From Hermatobates lingyangjiaoensis (taxonomy: Eukaryota; Arthropoda; Insecta; Hemiptera; Hermatobatidae): DNA of 64,000 nucleotides. The stretch is taken from assembly GCA_026182355.1 (NCBI GenBank), contig JAPFBL010001617.1, forward strand, positions 5,901,001 to 5,965,000, given 5' to 3'. The translations under genes were made by a program, and so were the position numbers. Under the pieces are notes generated by a model. That model was not told where the DNA came from and ran no database searches. It saw nothing but the letters and a program-made list of their open reading frames with translations. Positions 1-51,652 of the stretch are shown piece by piece (position 1 is the first letter of the stretch; every line of letters starts with the position of its first letter).

Positions 1-489
1 AGTGCACATTTCATTTTATAACCACTCAAAAAGAGGTTATTAGTATATGACTTGTAAAAAAGGTCATCAATGGGCCATTTACACAAAGGAAGAATGAAAA
101 TAGCTCGACACAAAACATCTTTTATGTGGAGACTCGGTGATTCTTTGCCTCATTCTAATCATGAGTAAATACCACAAAATAGAAGATTATATAGCTCGTG
201 AGTTAAAACATGGAAGGTTTTATAAACTAAAATTCACAATCTTATGTGATTATACCAGCAATTTTAAAACCAATGTAGGTTACAAGAATAGAATTTAAAA
301 ATAAGTTTTATTACTGTTCTTCAGTTTTTAACCTTATAATCATTGACTTCGGAAACTTATGAATGTAATAAAATCTATTTGATGGATATTATAAAAACCA
401 ATAAATTGTATGAAGGATAAAAAGACGACTATATAATTGATGATATATAACAAGATTTTACTATAAACATATGAAATAAAATCAACGTC
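1..489. other. AT-rich stretch, nothing recognised
   Basis: No open frame with family similarity, RNA gene or repeat end was seen. It is upstream of visible GCN2 exons and may be intron. Confidence 0.5.
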
Positions 490-640
490 TAACCCACAGT
501 AAGAAATCAGGAATAAGACTAAGATCTTTCAACCGTAACAAGCGGTCTACTTAAGAGTCAAATCTTAACTGATTTCTTCTCTGAACAAATCAGTTGAAAT
601 ATGACCATGTCGAAGACCGCTTGATGCGGTTGAAAGATAG
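490..640. mobile_element. GATCAAACC-type foldback repeat, copy 1
   Basis: The left arm at 517-549 (AAGATCTTTCAACCGTAACA) and right arm at 611-639 (GACCGCTTGATGCGGTTGAA) are inverted and diverged. It belongs to the family described at 5980-6168 and lies upstream of the first visible GCN2 exon. Confidence 0.7.
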
Positions 641-839
641 TGTTACCAAATATCAGGTAACGATTCTGGCTAAAATAATACAAAAAATGAGCTAAAAAGA
701 GCTCTTATTTTCCAAACTGAGCTAAGAAAAAGGGTCAAATGGCAATATAACGAATATAACATTCTAAACAGTATTTTAATAATGTTTTTTTGAACAAGAT
801 TAAAATTTTGTTTATCAAATGTAGTTACTAAATTCAATA

Positions 840-1580
840 CTTCATGAGAATTCATGAGTCGCCGAATCCCGGATCTGTTCCGCGACAGGTACCATCCAAG
901 GTACCACAGGTACATCCACAGGTACATCCACAGGTACATCCATAGGTACATACCTGTGGATGTACCTGTGCATGCTACCTTGGATGGTACCTGTCGCGGA
1001 ACTGATCCGGGATTCGGCGACTCCTGGATCGTTGGTGGTATTCAGAACATCCCCCGTGGGAAATGTTTTCTCATTTTTCGTCGAGAGAAAGTGCATTGCG
1101 CGTGAGCACTCTTTTAGTGCGTCTTCTTCTAAGTTTTTTATTTTTTGGAGCAATAGTGAGAAGTTCTTAACCTTCACTCATCGAATTTTTCAGCGTTTTT
1201 TGCGTTGTTTCGATTTTACTCCCCCCCCCTCTCCTTTTTTTTCATACACCTGGCCCCTACCCATTTTTATTTTCTTACCCCCCCTGACAGTTTCCCATCA
1301 TCTCCGGTCCTCTGGGCCAATCCCCTAATCCAGAAAATTTCTGGATTGTACTTTGCCCCCACTTTTAAACGCGTTTTTCTCGGCTCCTGTTGGAGCTACA
1401 GGCACAGGGAAAACGAAATTTTAACCAGGAGAACAAGGAGCATCCGGCGAGATGAGTGGGAAGTCTCCAAAAGCCGATCAGAAATCAACCTCCTCCAGGA
1501 ATGATGAGCAGATGATCAAATCTCCTAGGGCAAGTTTAACTGAGGATAAGACGCGCGGGTATAAAAGACCAAAATCGTAA
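840..1580 (+). mobile_element. GC-richer unclassified element with a 5' palindrome
   Basis: The block stands out from its surroundings in base composition. It begins with the palindrome at 856-1023 and contains C-rich tracts (near 1220 and 1280). It also has a possible short reading frame starting at ATG 1452 (MSGKSPKADQKSTSSRNDEQ..., 42 codons) that ends near 1580. The frame resembles the start of a retroelement ORF1 only in general character (basic, Ser-rich), so the class is not assigned. Confidence 0.45.
856..1023. repeat. Long palindrome with internal 12-bp tandem repeat
   Basis: The sequence GAGTCGCCGAATCCCGG at 856 is mirrored by its complement ending at 1023. The left arm carries repeated CAGGTACATCCA units around 907-945; the right arm has their complement. 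Apparent open frames on both strands (MYLWMYLW..., PVDVPVDVPV) come from this repeat and are not genes. Confidence 0.9.
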
Positions 1581-1599
1581 AAGATAATTCAGAATTGAA

Positions 1600-2110
1600 A
1601 TCTTTCGTTTGAAGATTAATAAATGTAATTATAAATTATCTTAAAACGACATTTTCTCTTCGATGTTTATGACGTTTGTCAGAGAAAATAAGAGTATTTT
1701 CCTGTTTTAAATTTAAAAATTTGGCTTAAATATTCAATGTAGAAGGAGGTTAAGTAAACGATGTAAGAAATCCACTAGCTACTTGAACAAAAGCCATGTT
1801 CTCTTGCAGGAGAATATTTCCTAGCAATAATTTTTTTACTTTGGCTTTTCAAAAATGTTATTACTACTGTAGTTATACTAATGAGATTATTTGCATCAGT
1901 GGTGTGATATACAAAAATAAGCTTATATTTTGATAAGTCGATCAATCATTACTATCTGACTACCTCAGGAATGAAAGACTAATAAACATCTCCCATTTAG
2001 ATGTTTGCATTATGCTTAAATGAAACATTATATCTTATATACCCAAGGGGATTGATATTAAATTTACTTATAGGAAAGTTGAGTGTAGGCCACTCCAGAT
2101 TTTTATGATT
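1600..2110 (-). repeat. XY repeat family, X end only
   Basis: The reverse complement begins with the shared end CTGGAGTGGCCTACACTCAA and matches the X half of the copies at 42784, 48611 and 50755. No coding capacity. See the 42784-44228 entry for the full-length form. Confidence 0.7.
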
Positions 2111-2721
2111 TGTTTCTTAGATTTAATTGAGAGCGAAAGCACTAATTTGAACTCGTTTTAGTAAAATATGACATTTCATGAAACAGTTTATCCCAACACG
2201 TACACTTATAACCTTTTTTCCGTGCTGTTTTTGAGGTGGGAGTGTGACTTGTCCTTTAATTAAAGTTTGCACGTATTTTAGTTATGAATAAACCGCATTA
2301 TTAGGTTGAATCTGTATCGGAAATATTCCTAATATGAGTAAATCCCACATAATGTACAAATTTCTAGCTATAAAGTTTGTCCAATTTTACAGATACTATA
2401 ATTTCTGTGCATAAATTTAAAATTGAATATGTATGTTTAATTATTATAATCATTCTGTTGGTGGTAGGTCTCTTTCAAAGAACATTATGTGAAAAGTTTT
2501 TTAATTGCCCTACTTTTACTTCCTTTCTCTGTTCTCAATCGTAATGCATTGTTATATTTAAATCTCTTTTGAAAATAAAAAAATCAATGAGAATGCTGTT
2601 TGATATCTTCATAATAGTTTAATTTACTTCACAAGAGACATTAGAAATTTCTCCTGAAAATATAGTTCTAAATAATTAAATTCACAACTACATTTTTCGT
2701 TGTGATTCTTTTTTTTTTTAG
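2111..2721. other. Presumed GCN2 intron, nothing recognised
   Basis: The stretch is AT-rich with no recognisable RWD-coding exon, repeat end or RNA gene. It ends in a T-rich tract and AG before exon 1. Confidence 0.5.
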
Positions 2722-40970
<38,249 letters not shown>

Positions 40971-42241
40971 AGTTCTTCGAATAACCATTTGACTAATGAA
41001 GGTAATTGCTATAACAGATTTCTTTTAAAATCATTTAATCTACGTATATTGATTTATAATTAACCTCTTAAGTTATGTTCCTGTTTATTTATGAAATATA
41101 CATCCGTTATCATTAATTGAGCGATAACAGCAATGATTTATTTTTCTAGTTTTTTAACGTTTGGGTTAATGCAGCAGCATTCTTTATCATTTCCTGGAGG
41201 TTTTTCTATTCCCAATTCGAAATATGTGGTCAAGTAAAATAGATTTCACTCAGAGAAATATATACAAATACATTGAACAAATTGTACACAAATTGATATT
41301 CTTCTTACTTGTAATAACAGCTGACTTTATATCTAAGGGTATCTTACATAAATTATATAAACCTAATTTTAAAGGATTTGATTTTAAATAAACAAAGGCA
41401 CAATTAAAAAATTGAGAAACATTGTATTAAGGAAACGAATTCTTTTATAAATACAATTATTTTTTGTATGTCACCCTTCCACTTCACTGGTAAAATTTGT
41501 TCAAAGTAATTCAAACGACAGAATAGTAATATTGTTTGTATAAATATAGATGTCAAACATACCTGTATGAAGTATACATACTTTTTATAAAAGTCTGCTA
41601 GTGAAGTTTACAGAACTATCTGATTCAAAATGTATACGCTTGTGTGCTTTGTACAATTTTTATTTAATTTTCAGTTAGTTGTTATATTTTGATTGCAAAT
41701 ATAAACATATGCATAGAGTTTCATATTTCATATACATAAAGAAGAATTTGCATCTGAAAACTTGACTTGGATTCTTTTTTCTGGTTATTGCAGTAAATTC
41801 ACTCGTTTTACCTTTTAAATGGCTCTACTGCTTTGCATCTGTGAAGTCGAGAGCTCGCAGAAGTTAAAAAATGATATGTAGTATATTGAAAACTTGCAGG
41901 AATAGAATTTACGGAACCTGTGCCTAGAAAAATAAAGTACCCACTTATTGAAAATGTTTCTACCAATTTTTAAACGTTGTCATAACTTTATGATAACTGA
42001 ATACCTAGGGATGGATAGTTCACAGAAATGGTTTAACTATATCTATTCATATTTTCAGAATGAGTATTGTAATATTAGTATCAGTTTATCTTAGGAGTGA
42101 GGGTGATATTTGGTACCATATTTAAGAATGTATGAGTCAATTATTTTGAGAAAAAGTAAAAGTATTTCCTCCAATAAATATTAATTTCACGAGCTATATG
42201 ATCCTTTATTGATTTTATGTTATTTACTCATGAATAGAATT
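40971..42241. other. 3' flank of GCN2
   Basis: AT-rich, with AATAAA at 41387-41392 as a candidate polyadenylation signal. No other feature seen. Confidence 0.5.
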
Positions 42242-42455
42242 AAGGGAAAGAAAGTCTCCACACAACGTCGAAAGATTTTATACAACGTCGACGTATTTCG
42301 AACTCTTAGTTCTCATCCTGAGGTTACATCTGCAATATAACGTTCATATTTTATATTGTAGATATAACCTGATAATGAACACTAAGTGTTCGAAACGCGT
42401 CGACGATGTATACAATCTTTTTGTGGAGACACTAGTTTCTTTCCCTTATTCTGGT
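42242..42455. mobile_element. Small foldback repeat
   Basis: Arms starting AAGGGAAAGAAAGTCTCCAC and ending with a diverged complement near 42455 enclose a short centre. The right half contains CTGATAATG, a perfect 5-bp hairpin (AACAC-TAA-GTGTT) and CGAAACG, again the CTGA...stem...GAAA arrangement. Confidence 0.7.
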
Positions 42456-42783
42456 CAGAAATATGAATTTGTATTGTAAAAAAAATATGTTATTCCATTT
42501 CAGATGTGGTACCAGGTCTGTGGCTAAAGTGTTTTGTGATGTTACTCTTTCCTAAAATAGTTTAAGTTGAAGTATTATTGTAATTATTGTATAATTGTGT
42601 AGGTATAGCTGTTTCAAAAATGCTTTAATTAAAAAAAATGCTTCAGTGTAATTGACCCTTGGCGTTGGAAGTTGAAACGGCGATATTTTTTATTCTTTTT
42701 TATATGTTTTTTATAATAAAAGTGATATTATTGTTATTGTGTTGACCCTTGGTTTTCGTACAGTGTAATTAATAAAAAAAAAA

Positions 42784-44228
42784 ACTCTGGAGTGGCCTAT
42801 ATCCAACTTTACTATAAGTAAATATAATATCATACTTCTTAGATATATGACCTCCCATTTAGACATAATATATGTCTAAATGGGAGATGTTTATTAGTGT
42901 GTTATTCCTGGAGACCGTACAGATAGAGATTGAACCAGTTATGAATATATACGCATATTTTTGTATATAACGCAACTTATGCATATAATATCATTAGTAT
43001 TACCACAGCAGTAATAATACTTTTGTGAATCCAAACTGAAGAAAGAATGGTATTACGAAATAATCTCTTACAAGTGAACATGGCTTTTTTTCCAATAGCC
43101 AGTTGATCTCATAAATGGCCATCTGTAACAGTACATCGCCAGTGGATGTGTTATATTTAATAATATATATCTGACCTCCTACTACATTGAAAATTTAAGC
43201 CAAAGCCTTCCCTTCAAGACTTCAAAATATCCTATTTGGTCTGAAAAATGTCAGAAGCATATAAGAAAAAATTTTGGTGTCATCGAATCACCGAAGAATT
43301 GGATTAAAATTATTATCCGTTTTTGTAATATAGAACGAAGCTTGATTTTTTACATTTATAAATTTATTCTTCTTACTTCTCATATTAAGTCCTTAATTCA
43401 TTTCAATTTTTTTCTTTAAACCTCTAAATACAAATTTTATTTCAGTCAATTCACTGAAAATATTTCTAAGACAATGAAAATAAATGTAAGCAAATCCGAC
43501 AAGTAGGGCGGGCAGGTGATCCATTAGTCCAGGATTAATATTCAGTTTTTATAGCTTTATTGCTCTTTGCGGTAATTGAAATCTCACATTTTTTTTTCTA
43601 AATTTCTATTTTCTGTTCAATGTTTGGGCAAAATGTAATTGTTCTTTAATAGCTGTTTAGCATCAAAAAAACATTTTCTGAAAATTTAAAATTACCTCAA
43701 CCCATCCGCCACATAATGCTCTATTTTTAGGCATAATTACAATTTGATCCGTCAAACGGATCGTCCTCACAAGCCTACAGATTGAATCATAAGTCAAAAG
43801 TTTTACATTTTATTAAAAAAAATTCCAGTTTTTTACAAATGTGGGGTTTTTTCCAATTGTTGCTTTTGTTGCTTCCATGATAATGCTAAAATTTCAAGTC
43901 ACTAGAGTTAGTAATTTAGGGGAAAAAAATATTGTCTAAAACACATTTTGACCAAAAAAGTGACTTTCCTATCATGCATAATTGCTCCCAAACCATGGGG
44001 TTCATCTAAACAATGATGCTCATTTTTGTGTATAATATCTCTTTGATACATCTAAGATTCTAGACCATAGCGTATAAACAAGCTTTTGGATACACACCCC
44101 ACCCACAGATATCATCGAAAAAACTTCATAAAACTATTTTGGGGGACCTGAAAACATGTAATTCCGTCAAAATTTCAACTTCGAATTTTGTTGCTATCAC
44201 TATACTTTACTTATATTAAAGTAAAAAA
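42784..44228 (+). repeat. XY repeat family, full-length copy
   Basis: The copy begins CTGGAGTGGCCTATATCCAA and ends with a near-palindrome (CTTTACTTATATTAAAG) plus AAAA. It is about 1.45 kb with no coding frame. The same ends and interior occur at 48611-50192. Other copies are partial (1600, 29926, 50755, 51712, 60726). Class unknown; a nonautonomous DNA element is the simplest guess. Confidence 0.75.
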
Positions 44229-45984
44229 GATAATGCAGTGTTTCATTAATTAGAAAATTCTATACTTTTCATTAGTTTTAAATCTTATAATGACATCACT
44301 ATTAAGAAAAATTTTTAAACTGTAAATAACTAGTGTTGTTTTAGTGATTGTTTCTATTGAAACTACTATTTTAATGAAGCAAAATTCTGCTCAGTTAATA
44401 TTAAAATTAAAATAGGTAATCGAAGATAAATTCAGGCATCATTATAGTTGGGTGGTAATTGTTTTGAATAGAAAGTATAGGTAATATAAAAAAAGAAAGA
44501 ACATCAACAAGTTGTACTATGTAGATGATCACCAACAACTGAAGACTAATATATATATAAGTAATTATAGAAAATAAATAAAATACCGAACTTCAATGGT
44601 TTCAAATTAATGTAATGAATTAACATTATTATGATAGCGACTTTAGTTATACTATAAGAATACAATGAATTGGGAAACAATATAAGGAATGAATTTAATG
44701 GAAATTTGTAGGTCTATTAAACAGTAGAACTTTATTACAATGCAAAGAATTTCAGGAATCATTTCAACGTTTCGTTCAATGAATTTATTGCAGTTTAACA
44801 TTCTCTGAAATTCCTTTCATTTTTAGTCTTTTCCATTTCCCTGCTTAAAAATATGTTGTAGAGGAGAGCATGTGGTCTTGTCAATGTTGGCCTTTACATA
44901 ACTGTCTTTTTAAAACAGTACATAGATGTTTCATTTTTTTTCCTTGATATACCCTCCTGGAGATTTTTTTCATCAAATGGTAAACAATGTTAGAGAATCT
45001 GTTGCTACATTCTATAGAGACCAAAATGACTTTTAAAAACTTTTATCATCAGCTTGTTTCCGTGGCACTTTCAGTTCTTTCAGATTTTTTATTTTTATCC
45101 AGTTAAATTCATTTTTTCTAGTTAAATTCACATAATTAACTGGAACCATGTTACATATAAAGGAATAATGAAATTCATTGATTCATTTTTTTTGTCTAGT
45201 TATTCACATAATTAACTGGAACCATGTTACATACCATATATGGTAAAGGAATAATGAAATTCATTGATTCTCCAGAAATTGTATTCTCTAAACTTCAGGA
45301 ACGTCCAAGGTAACAACTTATTGAGTTTGCAACAAATAAATCATCTGTTTGGTTTTGCAAACTTATAATTGAAGTTTAACTCTTGTTCTGGGTATTTCAT
45401 CAAGAAAACGGATTTTACGAAAAGTTTACTTTCTTTTTCATTTGTTGGAAAATATAGTTGAGGTTTTGATGTACTAAATAGTAATGATGGGATTGTTCTA
45501 ACTATTGTTGCTAAATTGTCCTTTAACTATCCGCATAAGAGGTAAATAATTGTTCTCTTTCCAGTAATCTATTCAACTGCGATTCCACTTTTGGTTTAAT
45601 ATAAACTTGGTTACTGAACTTTTGGTCATTTAGACTTTTTTTTGTGTGCAAAAAAAGAGGCATATCCTATTGATTAATTAGCGATTAATGGTTGACTGTT
45701 CGTTTCAAAATCTTTTAATTAAATCAACATATACATTTCCTAACCCATGTTTTTGTCTTTTACGGATGTAAATAACGAATTACTTAAGAATAATTTTGCA
45801 TCTAGTATTCCCTGATTAGTGGTTTATGTACTTATAAACCTATAATTATTACTATCAGTTAAAAGTGTTTCACTTCATCAGTCGAATCTGCTTCTGCTGG
45901 AAGTAAATAATGATTCATAGAGTTATCTAATCTAATTTCAGTCATGTTTATATTTTCATCAAGTATATATTTTTCTCAATGAAA
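44229..45984. other. Intergenic region between convergent genes
   Basis: Contains a direct repeat: 45127-45184 and 45203-45270 share CACATAATTAACTGGAACCA and GGAATAATGAAATTCATTGA. No gene, RNA gene or element end was seen otherwise. Confidence 0.5.
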
Positions 45985-47929
45985 TCATTTTTCATATTGG
46001 TTATTGTTTTCATGTTTTCCAAGCAAATTTAAGTTTAAGTTAGTATGTGGGACTGAAATATCAGCTGACTGATCTTCAGTTACCGAATTATTACCAACGA
46101 CTAAATCTAAAGGATATTTTCTATTCTCTTTATGTAACATATGAAAAAAGTCACTTAAGTGAAAATCTGATGGATTCAAAGATTTACTATCTCCTCCATT
46201 GTCAATGTGGTTTTCGTGAAACATGATTGAACTGTTTCTTTTCACCAGTCTTTCTTGATTTTCCTCTTTTAGAGTTGAAGAATTTTGAATAATCCTTCGT
46301 TTTGACAAGTCATCAGATAGAGTCTTATTCACTTGTGGGTACGTTTTTTTAAAAAACTTGCAATGGCAAATCATCTTTATAAGAAATTTATCGTCCGTAA
46401 TATTGTGAATTTTTTTTATCATAGTATTTTGCTGATTTGACAACGGCATCAGGGGAATATCTGCGCTATTTCCTTCATAGAAGAAATCATTTTGAGTAAT
46501 CTGATTGTTATCTGGAATATTGAGACTGTTTACTTTGCTTTCTATTTCATAAATTGCATTAACTAATTTACTAAGTAGTCTTATCAAGGCCACAATATTT
46601 TGTGAGGTATAACATTTCAGGTCTTTATAATTTGAACTGTTCTTATTTTTGACTAGGTAATTGAAATCAGTGGAATCTTCGTGATAACCATCCATATTCT
46701 TTGAGTTTTCTTCCCCTTCTGGAAATTCATATTTTAAGTCATGTGGAATCTTGACTTTAATATTTCCTTCAACAACTTTACGAAAAGTTCTTTCAGTATG
46801 ATCTTGTATGACTACATCAGCAGCTGTTGAATAAAATTCTTGTCTGGTTATTAAAGGTTTGACTGTAGCATTCTTAATCTCAGTGTTATTACTGGTGCTT
46901 GTTATGATAGTTGATTTATAATATTTAGCGTCTTGGGGAAATTTATAGAGATTGTTGGTAAACTGAGGAGTTATTTTATTTCTATTTTTTTTCATTTTGA
47001 ATTGTGTTAAATTATCTGAAATGGAGGCGTTGTTTAAAACAGTAGTGGTTGAGGCACTTGCATTTTTATTGTATGGGTCCTTTGTAATTGTCTCGTTAAA
47101 CTGTCTTGATGTCCCTGTAACTGTCAACAGACTTTCCTCATCTTTTTTTGTTCGTATTCTATGATATTCTTCCTTTTTTACTTTAAGAGGCGTCATTATT
47201 GGGAGGGGAGGTTTCGTATGATATGTGTCTACACTACTTATTGTTGGTGTCACAGAAGTTTTATTCATTCCATCATCAATTTTAATTTGATCAGTAGTTG
47301 GGTTGTACCGAACACTATCGAACACGTATTTATTTATATGCTTATCGAAAACGTAAACATTTTCATTGTCTGATTGTGCCGCATTTATTTTAATATTTGT
47401 CCCTGTGATGGATGCAGTAGTAACTGGTTGATTATTTTGAGGTATAGCAGTTGATGTTACAATAACTGGTGTGTGCTCCTTGTTATCTCTAAAAGCTTGT
47501 CTTGTTTTACTTGCTACATTTTCTATGGAAGTAATCCCATCATAGTGAGGTTTTTTTAAAATTGATTGAAAAGTATTTGGTTTAGTTTTGTGAGACCAAC
47601 TTTTAAGAAAGTTAGTAATGTTGACACTTCCGTATTTTCTGGGTTTACCTCTTTTTGGCTTTCGAATGAACACGTAATCATTCAATGTTTCTTCAGTGTC
47701 TACAAAAGGATATTTATAATCGTTATCAGCAAACTCTTTTTTTCTTTCCTCAGCATAATCATTTAAATAAATTTCACCTGTATATTTATTATATGTTGGA
47801 GGATATTTAAGGAAATATCTATTTTGGGCGAATCCGGAATGTGGGTCAAGTATTACAGCTACTAGTGGATGAGTTGTATGTAAACGTGGTCCCATAAGCT
47901 GTCCTCTAATTGTTGTACGACCAGGAAAC
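45985..47929 (-). CDS. Unknown secreted protein, main coding exon
   Basis: The minus-strand exon starts after acceptor TTTTTTTTCAG (47930-47931) and runs 648 codons to a TGA at 45985-45987. Its frame (FPGRTTIRGQLMGPRLHTTH) joins the signal-peptide exon at 61746 in phase, giving about 677 residues. The N-terminal part is ordered-looking (VAVILDPHSGFAQNRYFLKY, PPTYNKYTGEIYLNDYAEER). A basic patch follows (IRKPKRGKPRKYG), then a long Thr/Ser/Asn-rich region and a possible helix (SQNIVALIRLLSKLVNAIYE) next to a cysteine. Few cysteines are present overall. I do not recognise a family. The ATG at 47895 would give 636 residues without a signal peptide, which I think is less likely. Confidence 0.85.
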
Positions 47930-48610
47930 CTGAAAAAAAAGCCTAAAATATTTAGTTATCAAAGTAATATGGCATTGATTATTTTTTCTCATTTGTAGGT
48001 CAAAAATGGATTTCTATATGTTGGTGTTGTTCCTTACATATAGTATTTCAAAAATAAAAAAAGCAAAATCTAAGAGGGCAAAAATAATAAGACTTAAGAA
48101 CTATTGCTATTATTCCTTAAGATGTGTTATGGGTACCTAATAGCATAATTGTAGAATATTCTTAGACATTTTTGTTATACAGGAATATTTATTAAATATA
48201 TTGTGGAAGTGGAAGTAATGTTAAGGAACTCCAAACTAGTTTTTTTGCATCTTCTTTGTTAGATCGAATTTGGCCTTTTCGTGGGTAGACGTAATGTTTT
48301 CTGATAGCGTAACTGGTCCTTATTTCTAGTCCATATATTGATATGAGTTCAGAGCCTCACAATAACCACTACAGGCAGATGCAAAAGCGTCAAAGACACA
48401 CTGTGACAAATTATTAAAGGTAAACAATAAAATTAATGTAACCCCTTCCCAGTTTGATTAGAAATTCTTAAAATTTGTTTCGTTTCAAAATAATAGTATT
48501 TATTTTTATAAACATAATTTATCGATATTTATATCTTACATTCATTTATCTCTAAAATCAGTTTACTTATCTGTCATCTATTGGCACTATCAAAATAAAT
48601 ATACTTTCAA
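47930..48610. other. Start of 13.8-kb intron of the secreted-protein gene
   Basis: AT-rich sequence with no recognised feature. The splice acceptor is at 47930-47931 (minus strand). Confidence 0.5.
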
Positions 48611-50192
48611 ATTAAAAACCGTGGAGTGGCCTACACTCAACTTCACTATGGGTAATATCAAACTTCTTGAGTATATAATATCACATTTAAACATAATATC
48701 ATTGTCTAAATGGGAGTTGTTTATTAGTCTTTCTTTCGTTGAGGTAGTAAGGATAGTGATTGAACCAGTTATCAATATAAGGGCTTATTTCTGTACATCA
48801 CAAAATTGATGCATATATTATAATGGGTACTACCGCATCAGTAATAACACTTTTGTGAAGCCAAAATGAAGATTTCATGTTACAAAATAATCTCTTATAG
48901 GTGAACATGTTTTTTTTTCTATAACCAGTGGATCTCATACGTGGCCATCTGTAACAATACATCGCCAGTGAAAGTGTTACATTTAATAACATTTATATTA
49001 CCTCCTACATCGAAAATTTAAGCCAAAGCTTTTCCTTTAAAACTTTAAAATATCCCTATTTTGTCTGAAAAATGTCAGAAATATGTAAAAAAAATGTCAG
49101 TGCATCCAATCACCGAAGAATCAGCTTAAAATGAGTATCGGTTTTGTAATATAAATCAAGGAGTCCATTCCTCTTAATTCAATATTACCCAAAGATAATA
49201 AGATTTATAAACACAAGAAAGTCTATATCCTTGAAGTTTGTGCAATATATCCTTAACTCTAATCAAGGGTGCAATATACAGATTGATTAGAGCATATTGT
49301 TAGACAAATCTATCATACCATACAAAACAGAAATTATGTTTGATTGGCTTTTTTTTATCTGAAAGAATTTTATTGTCCTTACATCTCATGTAAGTCATTC
49401 AATATTTAAATTTTTAGTTAAACCTCTAAACATATCTATTCATTTCAGTCGATTCACTCAAAAAATTTCTAAGTCAATGTAAATATATGTATAGAAATCC
49501 GGCAGTATAACAGGTGATTCATTAGTCCAGGATGAACATTCAGTTTTTATAGCTTTATTGCTCTTTGCGGTAATTGAAATTTCACGATTTTTTTTTTATA
49601 AATTGTTCTTTTTTTGCTTAATTTTTTGGCAAAATTACATTGTTTTTTAATAAGCCGTTTACGTCAAAAAACATTTTCTGAAAACTAAAAATGGACCTTC
49701 ACGTCCATTTGGTTCATGTAATTTGAAAAAAATTACTTCAACTCAATTCACAAATAATGTTATATTTTTAGGAATAATTTCGTTTAACCCGGCTTTTATT
49801 ATCCTCAGAGGCTTTCAGATTGAATGATGAGTGGAATTTTTTACATTTTAATGAAAAAAATATTTACTGTTGTTTTAAAAATCTGAGGATTTTTTCAGTA
49901 ATTACTTTTGTAGCTTCAAAGACAATGGTGAAATTCCAAGACTCTAGAATTAGTAGTTTAGGAGAAAAATTTTTGTCTAAAAACACATTTTGGCAATAAA
50001 TGAGACTTTCCTTCCCATCATGCATAATCTACACAAACTTTTGGATAAACACTCACCCACCCATCCATACAAAAAGGTCGTCAAAAAAACGTTATAAAAC
50101 GGCTTTGGGGGTCTCAAAACATGGAATTACGTTTAAATCTCGAGATGGAATTTTTCACGATCACTATATTTTACTTATAGTAAAGTAAAAAA
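48611..50192 (+). repeat. XY repeat family, full-length copy
   Basis: Ends and interior match 42784-44228 throughout, with an additional stretch around 49160-49340. No coding capacity; short frames inside are chance. Confidence 0.75.
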
Positions 50193-50754
50193 AATAGATA
50201 TGAGTGCTTACAATGATTAATAATTTTCCAACATTCATCATTTACGATACCTTACCATCACACCCATACTCTGCAGCTTACATTAATCAATGTAGTCAGT
50301 GTGTATCGCACTAACAGTTATAGTTTAGAGTGCATTGCAATGTAATAGTTTTATTCTTACATAAAATGATATTCAAAGTTACAGGCAGTTTTGTTTCGTT
50401 TCAAAGAATGAATATGTTTTTTGTATGTATCTTTAAATTGAGTCTATCTTAGTTACTCAATATAATATTGTCCAGAAAGAGTATAAACAATGGAATTTAC
50501 TTTTTATGTTGCACAATCTATTTTGGTATAGTCTGTTTTCTTTCTTTATTATTAAGGAACTAAGATTTTGTTTCAAGGACATGCTTAAGTTGTCTTCGGT
50601 TATGTTAACTGTTCTAACAAGAACACCACGTAGGCCTTGAGGTCCTCTGTGAAATCTGCTGTTGATTTTATAGCAGGAGTGCTAAATGTTGATGTAAGCA
50701 AATTTATTAAGTCCGTTTTAGAAAACTGGAAGCTAAAATTGCAAGGACAAAAGA

Positions 50755-51652
50755 AAAAAATCTGGATTGGCCTATACTCAACTTTACTATAAGTAAATTT
50801 AATAACAATCTTCTTGGGTATATAATATATAATGACTCATTTAAGCATAATGTAAAGATGTAAATGGAAGATGTTTATTAGTCTTTCATTCCTGAGGTAG
50901 TACAGATAGTGACTGATCGACTCATTAATATATAACCTTATTTTTGTATAACACACCACTGATGCAAATAATCTCATTAGTATAACTACAGCAGTAATAA
51001 CATTTATGAAAAGCCAAAGTACAAAATTTCTTGATACGAAATAATCTCCTACAAGAGAATATGGCTTTTCTTCAAATAGCCAGTAGATTTCTTACATCCT
51101 TTACTTGACCTCCTTCTATATTGAATATTTAAGCCAAATTTTTAAATTTAAAAGAGGAAAATACTCTTATTTTCTCTGTAAAATATCATAAACATACAAG
51201 AAAAAATGTCATTTCAAGATAATTTATAATTAAGGATGTACAATAATTACATTTATTAATCTTCAGCGTTTGTAACCTCAAAGATAATAGCAAAATTTCA
51301 AAACTCTAGAGTTAGCAGTTTGTGGGAAAAAAATGTTTACTAAAAAACGGTTTTTGGCAAAAAATGTGACTTTCCCGTCATGCATAATTCTTCCCAAACA
51401 ATAGGGATCTTCTACGCTTTGAGGCCCATTTTTCTCTAAACTATCAACTTAATCCATCAAAGATTCTGGACCGTAGCGTGGTAACAAGCAATGCTAACAC
51501 ACTCACCCACCCACGCACACACACACACACAGACATCATCGAAAAAACTTCATAAAACGACTTTTGGGGCCTCAAAACATATAATTACGTCAAAATCTCG
51601 AGATCGAATTTTTCAACGATCACTATACTTTACTTATAGTAAAGTAAAAAGT
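50755..51652 (+). repeat. XY repeat family, internally deleted copy
   Basis: The X end (CTGGATTGGCCTATACTCAA) is joined near 51250 to the Y end (CTATACTTTACTTATAGTAA at 51622-51641), missing about 500 bp of the full-length form. Confidence 0.75.

Noticed and set aside
842..1177. Overlapping open frames with VDVPVDVP or MYLWMYLW repeats
   Set aside because: They translate a palindrome with 12-bp tandem repeats and appear on both strands.
47566..47766. Plus-strand frames opposite the secreted-protein exon (47161-47373, 47566-47766)
   Set aside because: They are shadows of the minus-strand coding exon.
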